Shown in pieces: positions 10,132-19,567 of a stretch of 54,188 nucleotides of DNA. Position 1 is the stretch's first letter. Every line of letters begins with the position of its first letter. Source of the stretch: Pseudanabaena cinerea FACHB-1277. GTDB lineage: Bacteria > Cyanobacteriota > Cyanobacteriia > Pseudanabaenales > Pseudanabaenaceae. The notes beneath the pieces were generated by a model, which saw only the letters and a list, made by a program, of their open reading frames with translations, did no database searches and was not told the origin of the DNA. The translations under genes and the position numbers were made by a program. The DNA lies in assembly GCF_014696345.1 (NCBI RefSeq), contig NZ_JACJPY010000022.1, positions 1 through 54,188 on the forward strand. The letters are read 5' to 3'.

Positions 10132-11403
10132 ATGAACATTCAAAATCAGCAGGCTAAGGCAAATCCTTTAAAAAAGATTGAACCCGTTTTGGTGGCGATC
10201 GCCTTAGTGTCGGCGTTGTTGTTGCTATTGAGTATGACGACAGTGGCGCAAATTGTGGGGGCAGATCCCCGTGAGCTAATCCGAGGCACGCGCCAAAATA
10301 TGGCGCGAAACCCAGAGACAGTGCAGTTTATATCCAAGCGATCGCCATTTTTTATATCACTGTTGGTCAAGCCAGAGCGCTTGCAAACCTTTAGCCAACT
10401 TGCCACCAATCCTAGCGATCGCGGCAAATTGCGCCATCAATTAGATTTTTTTAAACAGCAATTGCGGCAAAATTGGCTATTGGATTATGAAAAGGATATT
10501 CAACCTTGGCTGGATCAAGAAATCACGATCGCCAAGGTTGATTTAATTAAAGATGCCTATCTATTGGCAATGACTGCCAAAAGCCCACAGCTAGCTCAAC
10601 AGGGTTTAGAAAAATTGTGGCGGAGATTGGCGCTCACTGGTTCAGATTTGCGCTTTGAGCAATATCAGGGCGTGGTAATTGCCAAGGTTTTACCCCCCGA
10701 AGATCATCGCGATCGCCCCACCATTGTTGGCGCAAGCTTGGGTAAGTTCGTTGTCTTTGCCCAAGATGTGGCAGTACTCCATGATGCCATCGATAATCTG
10801 CGATCGCCGAGTTTAGCGATTAGTGGTTTAGATAGTTACCGCGATCGCCTAGAGCAAATTAATCAATCACCAAAAAATAATAATAAATCAAATGAAATCG
10901 CGATCGCCTATCTCAACTTTGAGCGCACCCTTGAGCCTAATGATATGGACAGCAGCCCAGTAAATTTACTTGTGGGTTTAGGTCTAGAGCGCGATCACCT
11001 AGTTGCTAATACTTTTTTTGAGTCACTATGCAATCAATTTGACAGTTCTAAAATGGGCGCAGATATATCCTGTTTACAGGGGAAATATAACTTGCGTATC
11101 TCTCCCAGTTCATATCTGGGCGCAAATATATGGCAGCATTTTGATTGGCTATTGACGGCTAATACCAAGTCGCAATTGCCTGAAGTTACCCCCGCGATCG
11201 CCCATCTAGATGTGATCGCCAGAAATTATTTCACCGTTGGCACAGTAGCGATCGGTGATCAACCTGCCACTGTATGGGCAGATCTAGCCGCCAATCCCAC
11301 TGGGGTTGCTGGCAAAGTTGTGGCGGTTCATACTCAAACCCCTAATCAGATTATTTTCTCCAATTCATTGGTGGCGATCTCCTCAGCATTACAGACTCAT
11401 TAG
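10132..11403 (+). CDS. DUF3352 domain protein, membrane-anchored
   Basis: A 423-residue protein with one N-terminal membrane anchor (LVAIALVSALLLLLSM, about residues 21-36), followed by an extracytoplasmic domain that I recognise as DUF3352, conserved in cyanobacteria. The sequence includes FISKRSPFFISLLVKPERL, DIQPWLDQEITIA and FVVFAQDVAVLHDAIDNL, which fit the family pattern. No catalytic motif is visible and the function is unknown. It lies 44 bases after the permease and 16 bases before a diguanylate cyclase on the same strand, so co-transcription is plausible. Confidence 0.8.
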   Translation: MNIQNQQAKANPLKKIEPVLVAIALVSALLLLLSMTTVAQIVGADPRELIRGTRQNMARNPETVQFISKRSPFFISLLVKPERLQTFSQLATNPSDRGKLRHQLDFFKQQLRQNWLLDYEKDIQPWLDQEITIAKVDLIKDAYLLAMTAKSPQLAQQGLEKLWRRLALTGSDLRFEQYQGVVIAKVLPPEDHRDRPTIVGASLGKFVVFAQDVAVLHDAIDNLRSPSLAISGLDSYRDRLEQINQSPKNNNKSNEIAIAYLNFERTLEPNDMDSSPVNLLVGLGLERDHLVANTFFESLCNQFDSSKMGADISCLQGKYNLRISPSSYLGANIWQHFDWLLTANTKSQLPEVTPAIAHLDVIARNYFTVGTVAIGDQPATVWADLAANPTGVAGKVVAVHTQTPNQIIFSNSLVAISSALQTH

Positions 11404-11419
11404 GTATGGATAGATTGCA

Positions 11420-13501
11420 ATGACTTTTTCTCCTTGGCAAAAAATACGGGCGCGATTACCCGCTAGAGTGCCATTGAGGTCGATCTTGATTGTGCCATTG
11501 GTTTTACAGGTAATCTCAATGGTGGGCATAGTTGGCTACTTCTCCAATGCTGGGGTGCAAATGTCTGTTGAAAGTATTGCCAAAGCCCTGCTCGCCGAAA
11601 AAAGCGATCGATTCAATCATGATATGTATGTTTATTGGTGTGATCCCATCCTGATTTCCCCAGAGGCTAAGGATTTAATCCAACAGGGTTTAATTAGTCC
11701 AGAAGACTTAGTAATTGTTCAGCAACTATTAGCAAGGCGATTAAAGTTCTTTCCGCCCAATATCAATGGTCATATCAATGGTCATGCTTTTGCTGTCAAT
11801 CGCCGAGGACGATTAATTGCATCTTCTAGTGCCGAAGCGGAGAGCGCCCCTCCATCAACGTCAAATCCTGTTGCAGAGATTGCGTCCACTTCACAGCACA
11901 TACTTGCCACCAATAGTCGCGATCGCCGCACCCGTCAGATTGCCAAGCACCTAAGCGATCGCTTCAACAGTCTTGAGCAAATTAATCAAAATTACTTTTT
12001 TAGATTTGAAGATGCGGGAAGTAAATACTTTGTCAAGGTTTTTCCTTTGCAACCTCCCCAAGATAGCATGATGTCATTGGCTAAGGGACTCAAAGGCTCC
12101 AACCCCGCATCACAAGCGATATCTCAAAACAATCTAGATATTCTCCAAAAACTAGACCTTTTAACCATTATTGCCATTGACGAAGCTGCATTCACATCAG
12201 ATCTGAGCAATAATACTAATACGATAATTTTGCTATGTGGCATCGCAGCGATTCTGGCGATCGTCATTGGGAGCATTACTTCTGATTGGATCATTCAGCC
12301 GATTTTGCAGTTAAATGCAGTCACCAAACAGATATCCAATATCTACTTTGTCAAGCCTAAATCGCAAACCCGAATTCAAGAAATACAAGAATTAAACAAT
12401 TGCTTTGTGGAGATGACTGAGCATTTACAGAGTTCTTTTGAGTCTCTAGTTGATCAAAAGTTATACGTTTCCAACCTACTAGAAGCCATGCCCATTGGGG
12501 TAGCAATCCATAGTGCTGACGGTGCGCTCACCTATCTTAACGATGTGGGACAAAGTTTGTTAAAAACCAAGATCATAGCGGTACAAACAGCAGATAACCT
12601 GCATAGTACTTTTCAAATCTACATCGCAAATACTGATCAACTTTACCCCGTGGATCAATTGCCTTCTAGCCAAGCCATTGCTGGTAAAACTTGCTATTTA
12701 GACAACTTAGAAATTGTGCACGGAGATGAGCGCATTCCCTTAGAGGCAAAAGCCGCCCCTGTTTTTAGTATCGAAGGAAAAGTGAATGGGGCGGTGGTGG
12801 TTTTTCGCGATATTAGCGACCGCAAAAAAACAGAAAGAATTCTTGCAGATTACAATCGCAAGTTAGAGCAGGATGTGCAGCAACGTACCCTCGATTTGCA
12901 GCAGGAAATTCAAGAACGGCAACAAGCAGAATTGGCATTGCGGCAAATAGAAATAGAGCTAACTAACGCAAATCAGGAGTTAGCTAGACTCGCCAACATT
13001 GACGGCTTAACCAAAATTGCTAATCGGCGGGGCTTTAACCAGCGCCTCGAATTGGAATGGCGGCGCATGATGCGAGAATCTCAACCCCTTGCTTTACTTT
13101 TGTTTGATGTTGATTATTTCAAGCTCTATAACGATCATTATGGTCATCAACTAGGCGATCGCTGTTTAGAAAAGCTTGCGGAAACAGTGGATTTAATCAT
13201 GCGCCGCCCTGCGGATATGGTGGCTCGCTATGGGGGAGAAGAGTTTGTAGTCATTTTGCCGAATACCAATCTTGAGGGGGCGGCGATCGTGGCTGCCTTG
13301 ATTCACCAAGCCATTCGGAACTTAGCGATACCCCATCAGCGATCGCTAGTTAGTGAGATTGTCTCCGTGAGTTTAGGTATCTCTTGCTTTGTGCCGACCC
13401 TTGAGCGATCGCCTGATATTTTAATCAGCCAAGCTGATCGCGCCTTATACAATGCCAAACAGCAAGGGCGCAACTGTTCAAAGATTTTTGATGAGCATTA
13501 A
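11420..13501 (+). CDS. membrane-bound PAS-GGDEF diguanylate cyclase
   Basis: A 693-residue signalling protein. A membrane segment near residues 20-45 and a second one (TIILLCGIAAILAIVIGSI, about 269-287) enclose a periplasmic sensor domain of about 220 residues. A HAMP-like stretch, a PAS domain (about 345-475, ending VVVFRDISDRKKTE) and a coiled coil follow. The C-terminal GGDEF domain has an intact active site RYGGEEF (GGEEF 605-609). RPAD (596-599), five residues before it, is a canonical RxxD product-inhibition site. It should make cyclic di-GMP. The sensed signal is unknown. Confidence 0.93.
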   Translation: MTFSPWQKIRARLPARVPLRSILIVPLVLQVISMVGIVGYFSNAGVQMSVESIAKALLAEKSDRFNHDMYVYWCDPILISPEAKDLIQQGLISPEDLVIVQQLLARRLKFFPPNINGHINGHAFAVNRRGRLIASSSAEAESAPPSTSNPVAEIASTSQHILATNSRDRRTRQIAKHLSDRFNSLEQINQNYFFRFEDAGSKYFVKVFPLQPPQDSMMSLAKGLKGSNPASQAISQNNLDILQKLDLLTIIAIDEAAFTSDLSNNTNTIILLCGIAAILAIVIGSITSDWIIQPILQLNAVTKQISNIYFVKPKSQTRIQEIQELNNCFVEMTEHLQSSFESLVDQKLYVSNLLEAMPIGVAIHSADGALTYLNDVGQSLLKTKIIAVQTADNLHSTFQIYIANTDQLYPVDQLPSSQAIAGKTCYLDNLEIVHGDERIPLEAKAAPVFSIEGKVNGAVVVFRDISDRKKTERILADYNRKLEQDVQQRTLDLQQEIQERQQAELALRQIEIELTNANQELARLANIDGLTKIANRRGFNQRLELEWRRMMRESQPLALLLFDVDYFKLYNDHYGHQLGDRCLEKLAETVDLIMRRPADMVARYGGEEFVVILPNTNLEGAAIVAALIHQAIRNLAIPHQRSLVSEIVSVSLGISCFVPTLERSPDILISQADRALYNAKQQGRNCSKIFDEH

Positions 13502-13523
13502 TATTTTAAGGGATAGCCATTTT

Positions 13524-13595
13524 AAAATATTCTTGAAAATATTCTTGAAAATATTCTTTAAAATATTCTTTAAAATATTCTTTAAAATATTATTT
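13524..13595. repeat. 12-bp tandem repeat, six copies
   Basis: Six head-to-tail 12-base units of AAAATATTCTTG or AAAATATTCTTT (the last is AAAATATTATTT), ending ten bases before the cpcT start codon. Each contains the palindrome AATATT. The array fills most of the gap between the diguanylate cyclase and the lyase. It may tune cpcT expression or be a neutral slippage-prone tract. Confidence 0.9.
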
Positions 13596-13605
13596 TTATA
13601 CTTTG

Positions 13606-14211
13606 ATGAGTACAACTACCCAGCCTCAAGATGTATATGTTCTCGCCCAGTGGTTAGCGGGAGATCATAGCAATTGGCAGCAAGCGATCGAAAATCCGCC
13701 ATTTTTTGCCCATATAAGGGTCGGCATCCGCCCCCTGCCTAGCCCCATTACCTCCGAAGGCGTTTGGCTATTTCTCGAACAAGCCTATGATTTTGAATTG
13801 CATCATCCTTACCGCACTGCCGTACTGCACTTGATCTATCAAAACGATCGCATCGAAATGATCAACTATCGGCTCAAGGATGCTCAAACCTTCTTTGGGG
13901 CAAGCCGCGATCGTGATCGGTTGCAGGGGATCAATGCTGAGGCGATCGTCAAACTTGATGGCTGTACCCAACTAGTCCATCGCGCTGATTTACATACTTT
14001 TAAAGGTGCAGTCGAGCCTGGAAAGAAATGCTGCATCCACCGCAAAGGCGTAGATACATACCTAACTATTGAATTTGAGGTTACGGAAAACACTTACAGC
14101 AGCCTAGATCGTGGCTATGATGTCGTCACCGATGAGCGGGTGTGGGGTTCGATCGCAGGAGCCTTTGAATTTACGAAAAAAACTAGCTTTGATGCAGAAG
14201 TCATCCCTTAG
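13606..14211 (+). CDS. cpcT: chromophore lyase, CpcT/CpeT family
   Basis: A 201-residue T-type phycobilin lyase. Family members attach phycocyanobilin to a cysteine (Cys153/155 region) of the beta subunit of phycocyanin or phycoerythrocyanin. Signature stretches are NPPFFAHIRVGIRPLP, FLEQAYDFELHHPYRTAVL and the C-terminal DRGYDVVTDERVWGSIAGAF. The start is ATG 13606; a TTG immediately upstream is in frame but less likely. Its presence implies phycobilisomes. CpcT and CpeT paralogues cannot be separated by eye. No phycobiliprotein gene is nearby. Confidence 0.9.
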   Translation: MSTTTQPQDVYVLAQWLAGDHSNWQQAIENPPFFAHIRVGIRPLPSPITSEGVWLFLEQAYDFELHHPYRTAVLHLIYQNDRIEMINYRLKDAQTFFGASRDRDRLQGINAEAIVKLDGCTQLVHRADLHTFKGAVEPGKKCCIHRKGVDTYLTIEFEVTENTYSSLDRGYDVVTDERVWGSIAGAFEFTKKTSFDAEVIP

Positions 14212-14264
14212 GATTACTCCTCAAGGTATAATAACCATCTTAGAAATGATATTTAAGGTGAAAT

Positions 14265-15539
14265 TTGAAAGTCCTTGTAGTTGGCAGTGGCGGTAGAGAA
14301 CACGCCCTTGCTTGGAAACTTTTACAATCGCCCAACATTGATCGGGTATTTTGTATCCCTGGCAATGGTGGTACGGCAACCATGCCCAACTGTCAAAATG
14401 TCTCCCTTAGCATTGATGACTTTGAGGGAATGTTGCGCTTTGCTCAAGTACAGGGAGTAGGGTTTACGATGGTTGGACCTGAATTACCCCTAGCCCTTGG
14501 CATTGTCGATTATTTCCAAGCCGCAGAATCCTTGATTTTTGGTCCAACCCAAGAGGGCGCAATGATCGAGTCCAGTAAAGCTTGGGCGAAAACATTAATG
14601 GCGGAAGCGCAGATCCCCACTGCCGCCAGTGCGACATTTAATGATTTGGAATCTGCCCAAGCCTATGTCCAACAGCAGGGCGCACCGATTGTGATCAAGG
14701 CTGATGGTCTTGCCAGTGGCAAAGGTGTGACGGTGGCGATGGATATTGCTGAGGCGATCGCCGCCCTCGAGCGTATCTTTGCAGGTCAATTCGGCTCCGC
14801 AGGCGAAACCGTCGTCATTGAAGAATTTATGACTGGGCAAGAAGTATCCGTGCTCGCCTTTACTGATGGACAAACGATCCGCCCTCTCTGCCCCGCCCAA
14901 GACCACAAGCGCCTCGGCGATGGTGACACTGGACCTAATACTGGCGGTATGGGAGCCTATGCCCCAGCGCCAATCGCTACCCGTGAGTTGATGGCAAAAG
15001 TGCAGACAAGGGTGCTAGAACCAGCGATCGCCGCCCTCAGAGCCAGAGGTATTGATTATCGTGGTTGCCTCTATGCAGGATTGATGATTACTCCCGAAGG
15101 GGAACCGAAGGTTGTCGAATTTAACTGTCGCCTAGGTGATCCTGAGACACAGGCAATTTTGCCATTACTAGACACCAATCTTGATGAACTGATTCTTGCC
15201 TGCATTGAAGGAAAGTTAGCAAACTTCCCACCGCTCAAGTGGAAAAATCAAGCCGCAGTCTGTATAGTCATGGCGGCAGGGGGCTACCCAGACAAAGTTG
15301 ACATGGGGCAGTTTATTACAGGCATCGGCAAGGCGGAAGACATTGGTGCGTTTGTATTTCAATCTGGCACTAGGCTAAAGAATAATGCCCTTGTCACCAA
15401 CGGGGGTAGGGTTTTGGGCGTAACTGCCCTAGGCGACAATATTCGCCAAGCAATCACCAATGTCTACAGCGCCGTAGATTTCATCGCCTATGACGGAATG
15501 TATTACCGCAAAGACATTGCCAGTAAAGCAGTTGTATAG
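14265..15539 (+). CDS. purD: phosphoribosylamine--glycine ligase
   Basis: A 424-residue GAR synthetase for purine biosynthesis, joining glycine to 5-phosphoribosylamine with ATP. The N-terminus KVLVVGSGGREHALAWKL is diagnostic, and the ATP-grasp core includes PIVIKADGLASGKGV and VVEFNCRLGDPETQ. I use the TTG start at 14265 because it gives the canonical KVLVVGSGGREH opening and has AAGG a few bases upstream (14255-14258). A TATAAT hexamer at 14227-14232 could be its -10 box, but no clear -35 was seen. Confidence 0.97.
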   Translation: MKVLVVGSGGREHALAWKLLQSPNIDRVFCIPGNGGTATMPNCQNVSLSIDDFEGMLRFAQVQGVGFTMVGPELPLALGIVDYFQAAESLIFGPTQEGAMIESSKAWAKTLMAEAQIPTAASATFNDLESAQAYVQQQGAPIVIKADGLASGKGVTVAMDIAEAIAALERIFAGQFGSAGETVVIEEFMTGQEVSVLAFTDGQTIRPLCPAQDHKRLGDGDTGPNTGGMGAYAPAPIATRELMAKVQTRVLEPAIAALRARGIDYRGCLYAGLMITPEGEPKVVEFNCRLGDPETQAILPLLDTNLDELILACIEGKLANFPPLKWKNQAAVCIVMAAGGYPDKVDMGQFITGIGKAEDIGAFVFQSGTRLKNNALVTNGGRVLGVTALGDNIRQAITNVYSAVDFIAYDGMYYRKDIASKAVV

Positions 15540-15549
15540 CGCCTTGAAA

Positions 15550-15576
15550 CTGCTGTGAAGCAGAGCTTTCAAAATC
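15550..15576. repeat. small hairpin plus GCTTTCAAAA between convergent genes
   Basis: A 5-bp stem, CTGCT (15550-15554) and AGCAG (15559-15563), is followed by AGCTTTCAAAATC. The GCTTTCAAAA core is shared with the hairpin repeats near 3570, 5690 and 5800. It lies between the purD stop and the stop of the convergent HTH gene and could serve either as a terminator. The stem is short. Confidence 0.4.
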
Positions 15577-16075
15577 ATTCAGCCATGCTCAAATTAACAG
15601 TAATCGTTAATTTGAGTGAAGAATCTGTATGGGAATCATGGATTTGCTGAAGATAGCGATCGCCAATTGGCTCTGTCAAAACCCTCGATAGCAACTGCAA
15701 TAATTTTGATGCACCATTGCTGATTTCTTGGCTAAAGTTTTCCCCTGCAAGGGGCAGATTCAAAGCATTAGATGGGATTGCTTGATAAGCGATCGCCGCA
15801 GAGTTAGCATAGACTTGTGGCGATCGCTGGCAATAGCGCCGCAGTACAACTTGCAAATTATTTTTAGTGACGCGATCGCCAAAAGCGTCTGATAGTAACT
15901 GCCATAACTTATAGCCCACATCACGGATATAAGCTGCATCATACCCTTCCACCTCTGCAATTTCTGCATAGGTTTTCCCCTCCCAAGTTTGCCGAAAAAT
16001 CGCCTCTTGAATATTACTAAGGCTTTTATTTGCCAATACCGAATCAACAATATTGAGTGCGTCTTCAATAGTCAT
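15575..16075 (-). CDS. vMAP-type helix-turn-helix protein
   Basis: A 166-residue protein whose first 90 residues match the N-terminal HTH domain often found on cyanobacterial vWA-MoxR-associated (vMAP) and NB-ARC/WD40 proteins: ALNIVDSVLANKSLSNIQEA, FRQTWEGKTYAEIAEVEGYD, YIRDVGYKLWQLLSDAFGDR and VLRRY. Here the domain stands nearly alone, with a short unrecognised tail and no effector domain. It may bind DNA or mediate assembly. It is convergent with purD. Confidence 0.78.
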   Translation of the reverse strand: MTIEDALNIVDSVLANKSLSNIQEAIFRQTWEGKTYAEIAEVEGYDAAYIRDVGYKLWQLLSDAFGDRVTKNNLQVVLRRYCQRSPQVYANSAAIAYQAIPSNALNLPLAGENFSQEISNGASKLLQLLSRVLTEPIGDRYLQQIHDSHTDSSLKLTITVNLSMAE

Positions 16076-16645
16076 GATTTTCTCTCACCAATTCATTTTT
16101 TGTTTCATCTAGCAACGTTAAATTAGCACAATTTATTCAAAGCGGTTAAGCCATAGCACGATCTAAAAATAAACCTCAAAAACATTTATTAGTAGGGTTT
16201 TCAGAGATTGTCATATTTTTATATCAATCACAAAATTGTTTTTAATGATCAAAAATCTGATGTTTCATGACAATACTTAAGGCATTAACAAACAAGTTAT
16301 GGGAACATAAAAAGTCATATCTTTTTTCTAACATTTTCTGACAAAAAACAACCTCATCCATTCCCACTCAAGCATGGATTTCCGAAATAAGCGGGAGTTG
16401 TATGACTATCAATCACTTCTAGCAATTCACTTGCGTCATGGCTAAAGAATTAACTTTACATCTGCAAAATTGCCAAAACTTGACTACGCATCACAATTCA
16501 CGTAAAACCTTCAGTATTATTCGCAGACTCTGATTAAAATTACTTTGCAATTATTTGTTTACAATTATTTATTTTATAAATACTTTCCATGATCAAATAA
16601 ATATGATATATTCTGATTAATGTTTTTGAGTATAAAATCACTAAT
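16076..16645. other. AT-rich intergenic region, no gene seen
   Basis: About 570 bases between the divergently oriented HTH and RNase T2 genes. No open frame with protein-like composition, no strong hairpin and no recognisable RNA gene was found. It presumably holds both promoters, but I cannot place -35/-10 pairs with confidence. Confidence 0.6.
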
Positions 16646-17647
16646 ATGAGATTTCTGATTGGATTATTGCTGTTTTTTTTAATGTTAGGACAACAATTGA
16701 GCTATGCCGATTACAACATTAAGGGAAGTTTTACGGCTGGTGAATGTACTGCCTATTCCAGCATCAAAGGTCAAAATGAACCAATAGAACTTGAATCAGG
16801 GAAAACCTATCAGGCTACAAGCCTGAACAAGCAGGACGGCGACTTTGTTGTTATCAAAGTTAATGGCAAAAGTAAATGGGTTACGAAAAGTTGTGGCACA
16901 CTTGCTTTGAATGAAGCTAATTCTCCAGCGATCGCTGACACCGTAGATCCATCCAAACAAGCGCCACCAATAGGCACAGCCAATGGACAAGTGCAAGGCT
17001 GTCCAACTAAGGGCTGCGCCGCCAATTATTTGCTGTCTCTATCTTGGCAATCCTCTTTTTGTCAAACCCACCCCACCAAAGCCGAATGTATTAAGCAATC
17101 TGTTGATGGCTATGATGCAACTAATTTTACGCTGCATGGTTTGTGGCCAGACAAACTTTCCTATTGTGGCGTTGCTTCTGTGGATAGAGAAAATGATGAA
17201 AACCACAACTGGGAGCAATTGCCTCCAGTGATTACTGACGAGCAGACTCATCAAGATCTCACAGCTGTCATGCCCGGCATTATCTCAGATTTAGATCGCC
17301 ATGAATGGTACAAGCATGGAACTTGTGATGGACGCAGCGCTGACCAATACTATGACATTGCGATTAATTTGCTAAAGGAGTTTAACGGCTCTCAAGTAAG
17401 AGAGTTAATCGCTAGCAATATTGGTCAGACCGTTACTTTAGAGCAGGTAAGACAAGCTTTTGACAGCAGTTTTGGCGAAGGTGCTTCCAATAGCTTGAAT
17501 CTAAAGTGTGGTAAGGATGATGGATTGCTATCTGAAGTTCGCCTGAAAATTAAGCGCCCCCAAGAAGGACAAAAACTGGCAGAAGTTTTGATACCCAGTG
17601 GTGGACTTTCCTGCGATCGCGTCATTGTTGATGCTGTCGGACTATAG
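16646..17647 (+). CDS. secreted ribonuclease T2 family protein
   Basis: A 333-residue endoribonuclease of the T2/RNase I family. A signal peptide (about residues 1-21, MRFLIGLLLFFLMLGQQLSY) is followed by an unassigned domain of about 90 residues and then the nuclease domain. Both active-site blocks are intact: CAS I FTLHGLWP (161-168) and CAS II HEWYKHGTC (219-227), supplying the catalytic histidines. It should cleave RNA in the periplasm or outside the cell. The extra N-terminal domain is a variation on the usual architecture. Confidence 0.92.
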   Translation: MRFLIGLLLFFLMLGQQLSYADYNIKGSFTAGECTAYSSIKGQNEPIELESGKTYQATSLNKQDGDFVVIKVNGKSKWVTKSCGTLALNEANSPAIADTVDPSKQAPPIGTANGQVQGCPTKGCAANYLLSLSWQSSFCQTHPTKAECIKQSVDGYDATNFTLHGLWPDKLSYCGVASVDRENDENHNWEQLPPVITDEQTHQDLTAVMPGIISDLDRHEWYKHGTCDGRSADQYYDIAINLLKEFNGSQVRELIASNIGQTVTLEQVRQAFDSSFGEGASNSLNLKCGKDDGLLSEVRLKIKRPQEGQKLAEVLIPSGGLSCDRVIVDAVGL

Positions 17648-17729
17648 ATCTTAATGAAAGGATAATCAACAAAAGTTACCTCCCATGGAGCGCACTATAT
17701 TGACAACAATTACCGATTAAACTAACCAC

Positions 17730-17778
17730 AAGAAAAACCTTGAAAACTTTGCTAAGCAATACTTTTGAGGTTTTTCTT
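17730..17778. terminator. hairpin between convergent rnaseT2 and scpB
   Basis: Arms AAGAAAAACCT (17730-17740) and AGGTTTTTCTT (17768-17778) pair perfectly over 11 bases, with further imperfect pairing inside. The A-run on one side and T-run on the other suit a bidirectional terminator between the convergent genes. Confidence 0.6.
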
Positions 17779-17817
17779 AGTAGGGGGATCTGCAAAATGC
17801 TCTGGGATTGAATATTT

Positions 17818-18441
17818 CTAAAACAACTTAGTTAAATCATCGATTTCAAAATATTGATGAAACTTAGGGGTTAGCTGCAAAACTGACGATCGCCCCTCTG
17901 CTTGACGTTTCTTTTTAACAAAACCTTGCTCCACTAACTCTTGAACGTGCTGGTAAGCGCCTGCACCGCGCAACTCGATCAACTCTGACTGCACGATATT
18001 TTTCTTAAGAGCGATCGCCGCCAAAGTTCGCAAAGCACCACGCCCCAAATCTACGGGAATGAGCTTATTCACCAATTCATCAAATTCTGAGCGCAAACGC
18101 AAGGCAAACCCTGCATCGGTTTCTACGATCTCCAAAGCACTATCACGATGAGCATACTCTGTGATTAGGTCAATTAGCCCGATTTCTGCTTCAGCGACCT
18201 CGCACCCCAACACCTCAGCGATCGCCCCCAAATTCATCGTTTGCCCCTTAAGATAAAGCACTGCCTCCACTTTTTGTTTTAAGGAGTTATTACTAGGCAG
18301 TACTTGCGCGTCATCATCAGTCATGCTCACCATAGGCAATAGCGCCCTTGGCTGATCAATAGGTATTTCCAAATCCAGAATTTTTTCTGAATTTAACTCA
18401 ACTGGTTCTTTGGCTTGTGTTAATGGCAATTCATTCGTCAT
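17818..18441 (-). CDS. scpB: segregation and condensation protein B
   Basis: A 207-residue ScpB, the winged-helix (kite) subunit of the SMC-ScpAB condensin that compacts and segregates the chromosome. The conserved core starts LKQKVEAVLYLKGQTMNLGA, continues ALRTLAAIALKKNIVQSELI and GAYQHVQELVEQGFVKKK, and ends with the second winged helix FHQYFEID. The first 55 residues are a variable extension. ScpA is not adjacent. Divergent from crr7. Confidence 0.95.
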   Translation of the reverse strand: MTNELPLTQAKEPVELNSEKILDLEIPIDQPRALLPMVSMTDDDAQVLPSNNSLKQKVEAVLYLKGQTMNLGAIAEVLGCEVAEAEIGLIDLITEYAHRDSALEIVETDAGFALRLRSEFDELVNKLIPVDLGRGALRTLAAIALKKNIVQSELIELRGAGAYQHVQELVEQGFVKKKRQAEGRSSVLQLTPKFHQYFEIDDLTKLF

Positions 18442-18522
18442 GCTAAAATTTTAACCAAAGGAGGCATAAAGTACTGCTTTTACTATTCTTAACCTTTAAA
18501 TTTTATTAGTTGGGATCACAAT

Positions 18523-18783
18523 ATGCCAAACAGCATGATGTACTACGAAGACACCTATGTGGTGCTGTCTCCCGATATGCAACAGCAGTTTGTCACTCAG
18601 CCCGAATTAGAACAGATTTTGCATAATTTACTGATCAATATTCAAGATGATTTGCCTAGAGATCTCCAAAATATCAAAACTATCCCAGAGCAGGTACAAC
18701 GCCTAATTAAAACTGCCTGCGATCTTAACTGTGGCGATCGTGGCACATGGCAATGGTACGTTGTACGCCTTGACAAAATCTAG
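18523..18783 (+). CDS. CRR7-like protein (NDH-1 complex associated)
   Basis: An 86-residue protein resembling CHLORORESPIRATORY REDUCTION 7, a plant factor needed for the chloroplast NDH complex and conserved in cyanobacteria. Matching features are MMYYEDTYVVLSPDMQQQF, DDLPRDLQNI and the C-terminal WQWYVVRLDK. No membrane segment is present. The assignment rests on my memory of the family pattern and its length. Function in cyanobacteria is inferred from the plant role. Confidence 0.75.
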   Translation: MPNSMMYYEDTYVVLSPDMQQQFVTQPELEQILHNLLINIQDDLPRDLQNIKTIPEQVQRLIKTACDLNCGDRGTWQWYVVRLDKI

Positions 18784-18790
18784 CGGGCTT

Positions 18791-19567
18791 TTACAACATA
18801 AATGTACGGGTATCATTAGTCACATCCGTATTCACGACATTATCAGATTCGAGATTACCATCGACTAGGTTGATGATGCGATCGGCAACATCAAGAATAC
18901 GGTTATCATGAGTCACCATCAAAATTGTAATATTTTCCTCCTTTGCCATTTTCTGCATCAATGTCACAACGTCGCGCCCTGATTTCTTGTCTAGCGCCGC
19001 CGTAGGCTCATCGGCGAGAATTAATCGAGGATGATTGACCAACGCACGGGCGATCGCTACCCTTTGTTTTTGTCCACCAGACAAAGCATGAGGCTTATAG
19101 TCAACCCTTTCCCCCAATCCCAACTTCGTTAAAATGTCAGCAGATCGACTGGAGGGGGCAATATCGCTAATATCCTTGGGATACAGATCCGTAGACATCA
19201 TCACATTTTGCCTTGCCGTCAGCGAATAAAAAAGGTTGTGCGCCTGAAAAATAAAGCCAATATTTTTACGTACTTGGACTAAATTCTTAGCGCCTAAATT
19301 TCTAAGTTCCTGCCCCAGTACCCTCAAGCTGCCATCTTGAACCGTCCGTAAAGCACCGATTAGAGTCAATAGCGTCGTCTTTCCAGACCCAGAAGGCCCA
19401 GTTAAAATCACAATCTGCCCTGGGTAAATATCAAGATTAATATTAAATAAGACCTGCTTAAATAAATCCCCCTCACCATAGTGAAAATTGAGATCACGAA
19501 TTCGCACCGAAGGCTCTGTGCTTGGTGACTCAGCCTGTAGATTGTCTATAGATATAGCAGTTGTCAT
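18791..19567 (-). CDS. ABC transporter ATP-binding protein, DevA/LolD-like
   Basis: A 258-residue ATPase of the MacB/LolD class, closest in look to cyanobacterial DevA proteins that power glycolipid or protein export with DevB and DevC. Walker A is GPSGSGKT, the signature is LSGGQKQRVAIARAL, Walker B is LILADEPTAALD, and the switch histidine is in MVTHD. DevB and DevC genes are not seen on the 3' side. A partner operon, if any, is elsewhere. Its stop lies eight bases from the convergent crr7 stop. Confidence 0.92.
   Translation of the reverse strand: MTTAISIDNLQAESPSTEPSVRIRDLNFHYGEGDLFKQVLFNINLDIYPGQIVILTGPSGSGKTTLLTLIGALRTVQDGSLRVLGQELRNLGAKNLVQVRKNIGFIFQAHNLFYSLTARQNVMMSTDLYPKDISDIAPSSRSADILTKLGLGERVDYKPHALSGGQKQRVAIARALVNHPRLILADEPTAALDKKSGRDVVTLMQKMAKEENITILMVTHDNRILDVADRIINLVDGNLESDNVVNTDVTNDTRTFML

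Noticed and set aside
13452-13670. An open frame coding repeated KIFFKIF
   Set aside because: It is simply the translation of the 12-bp AT-rich tandem repeat and overlaps the ends of two real genes.
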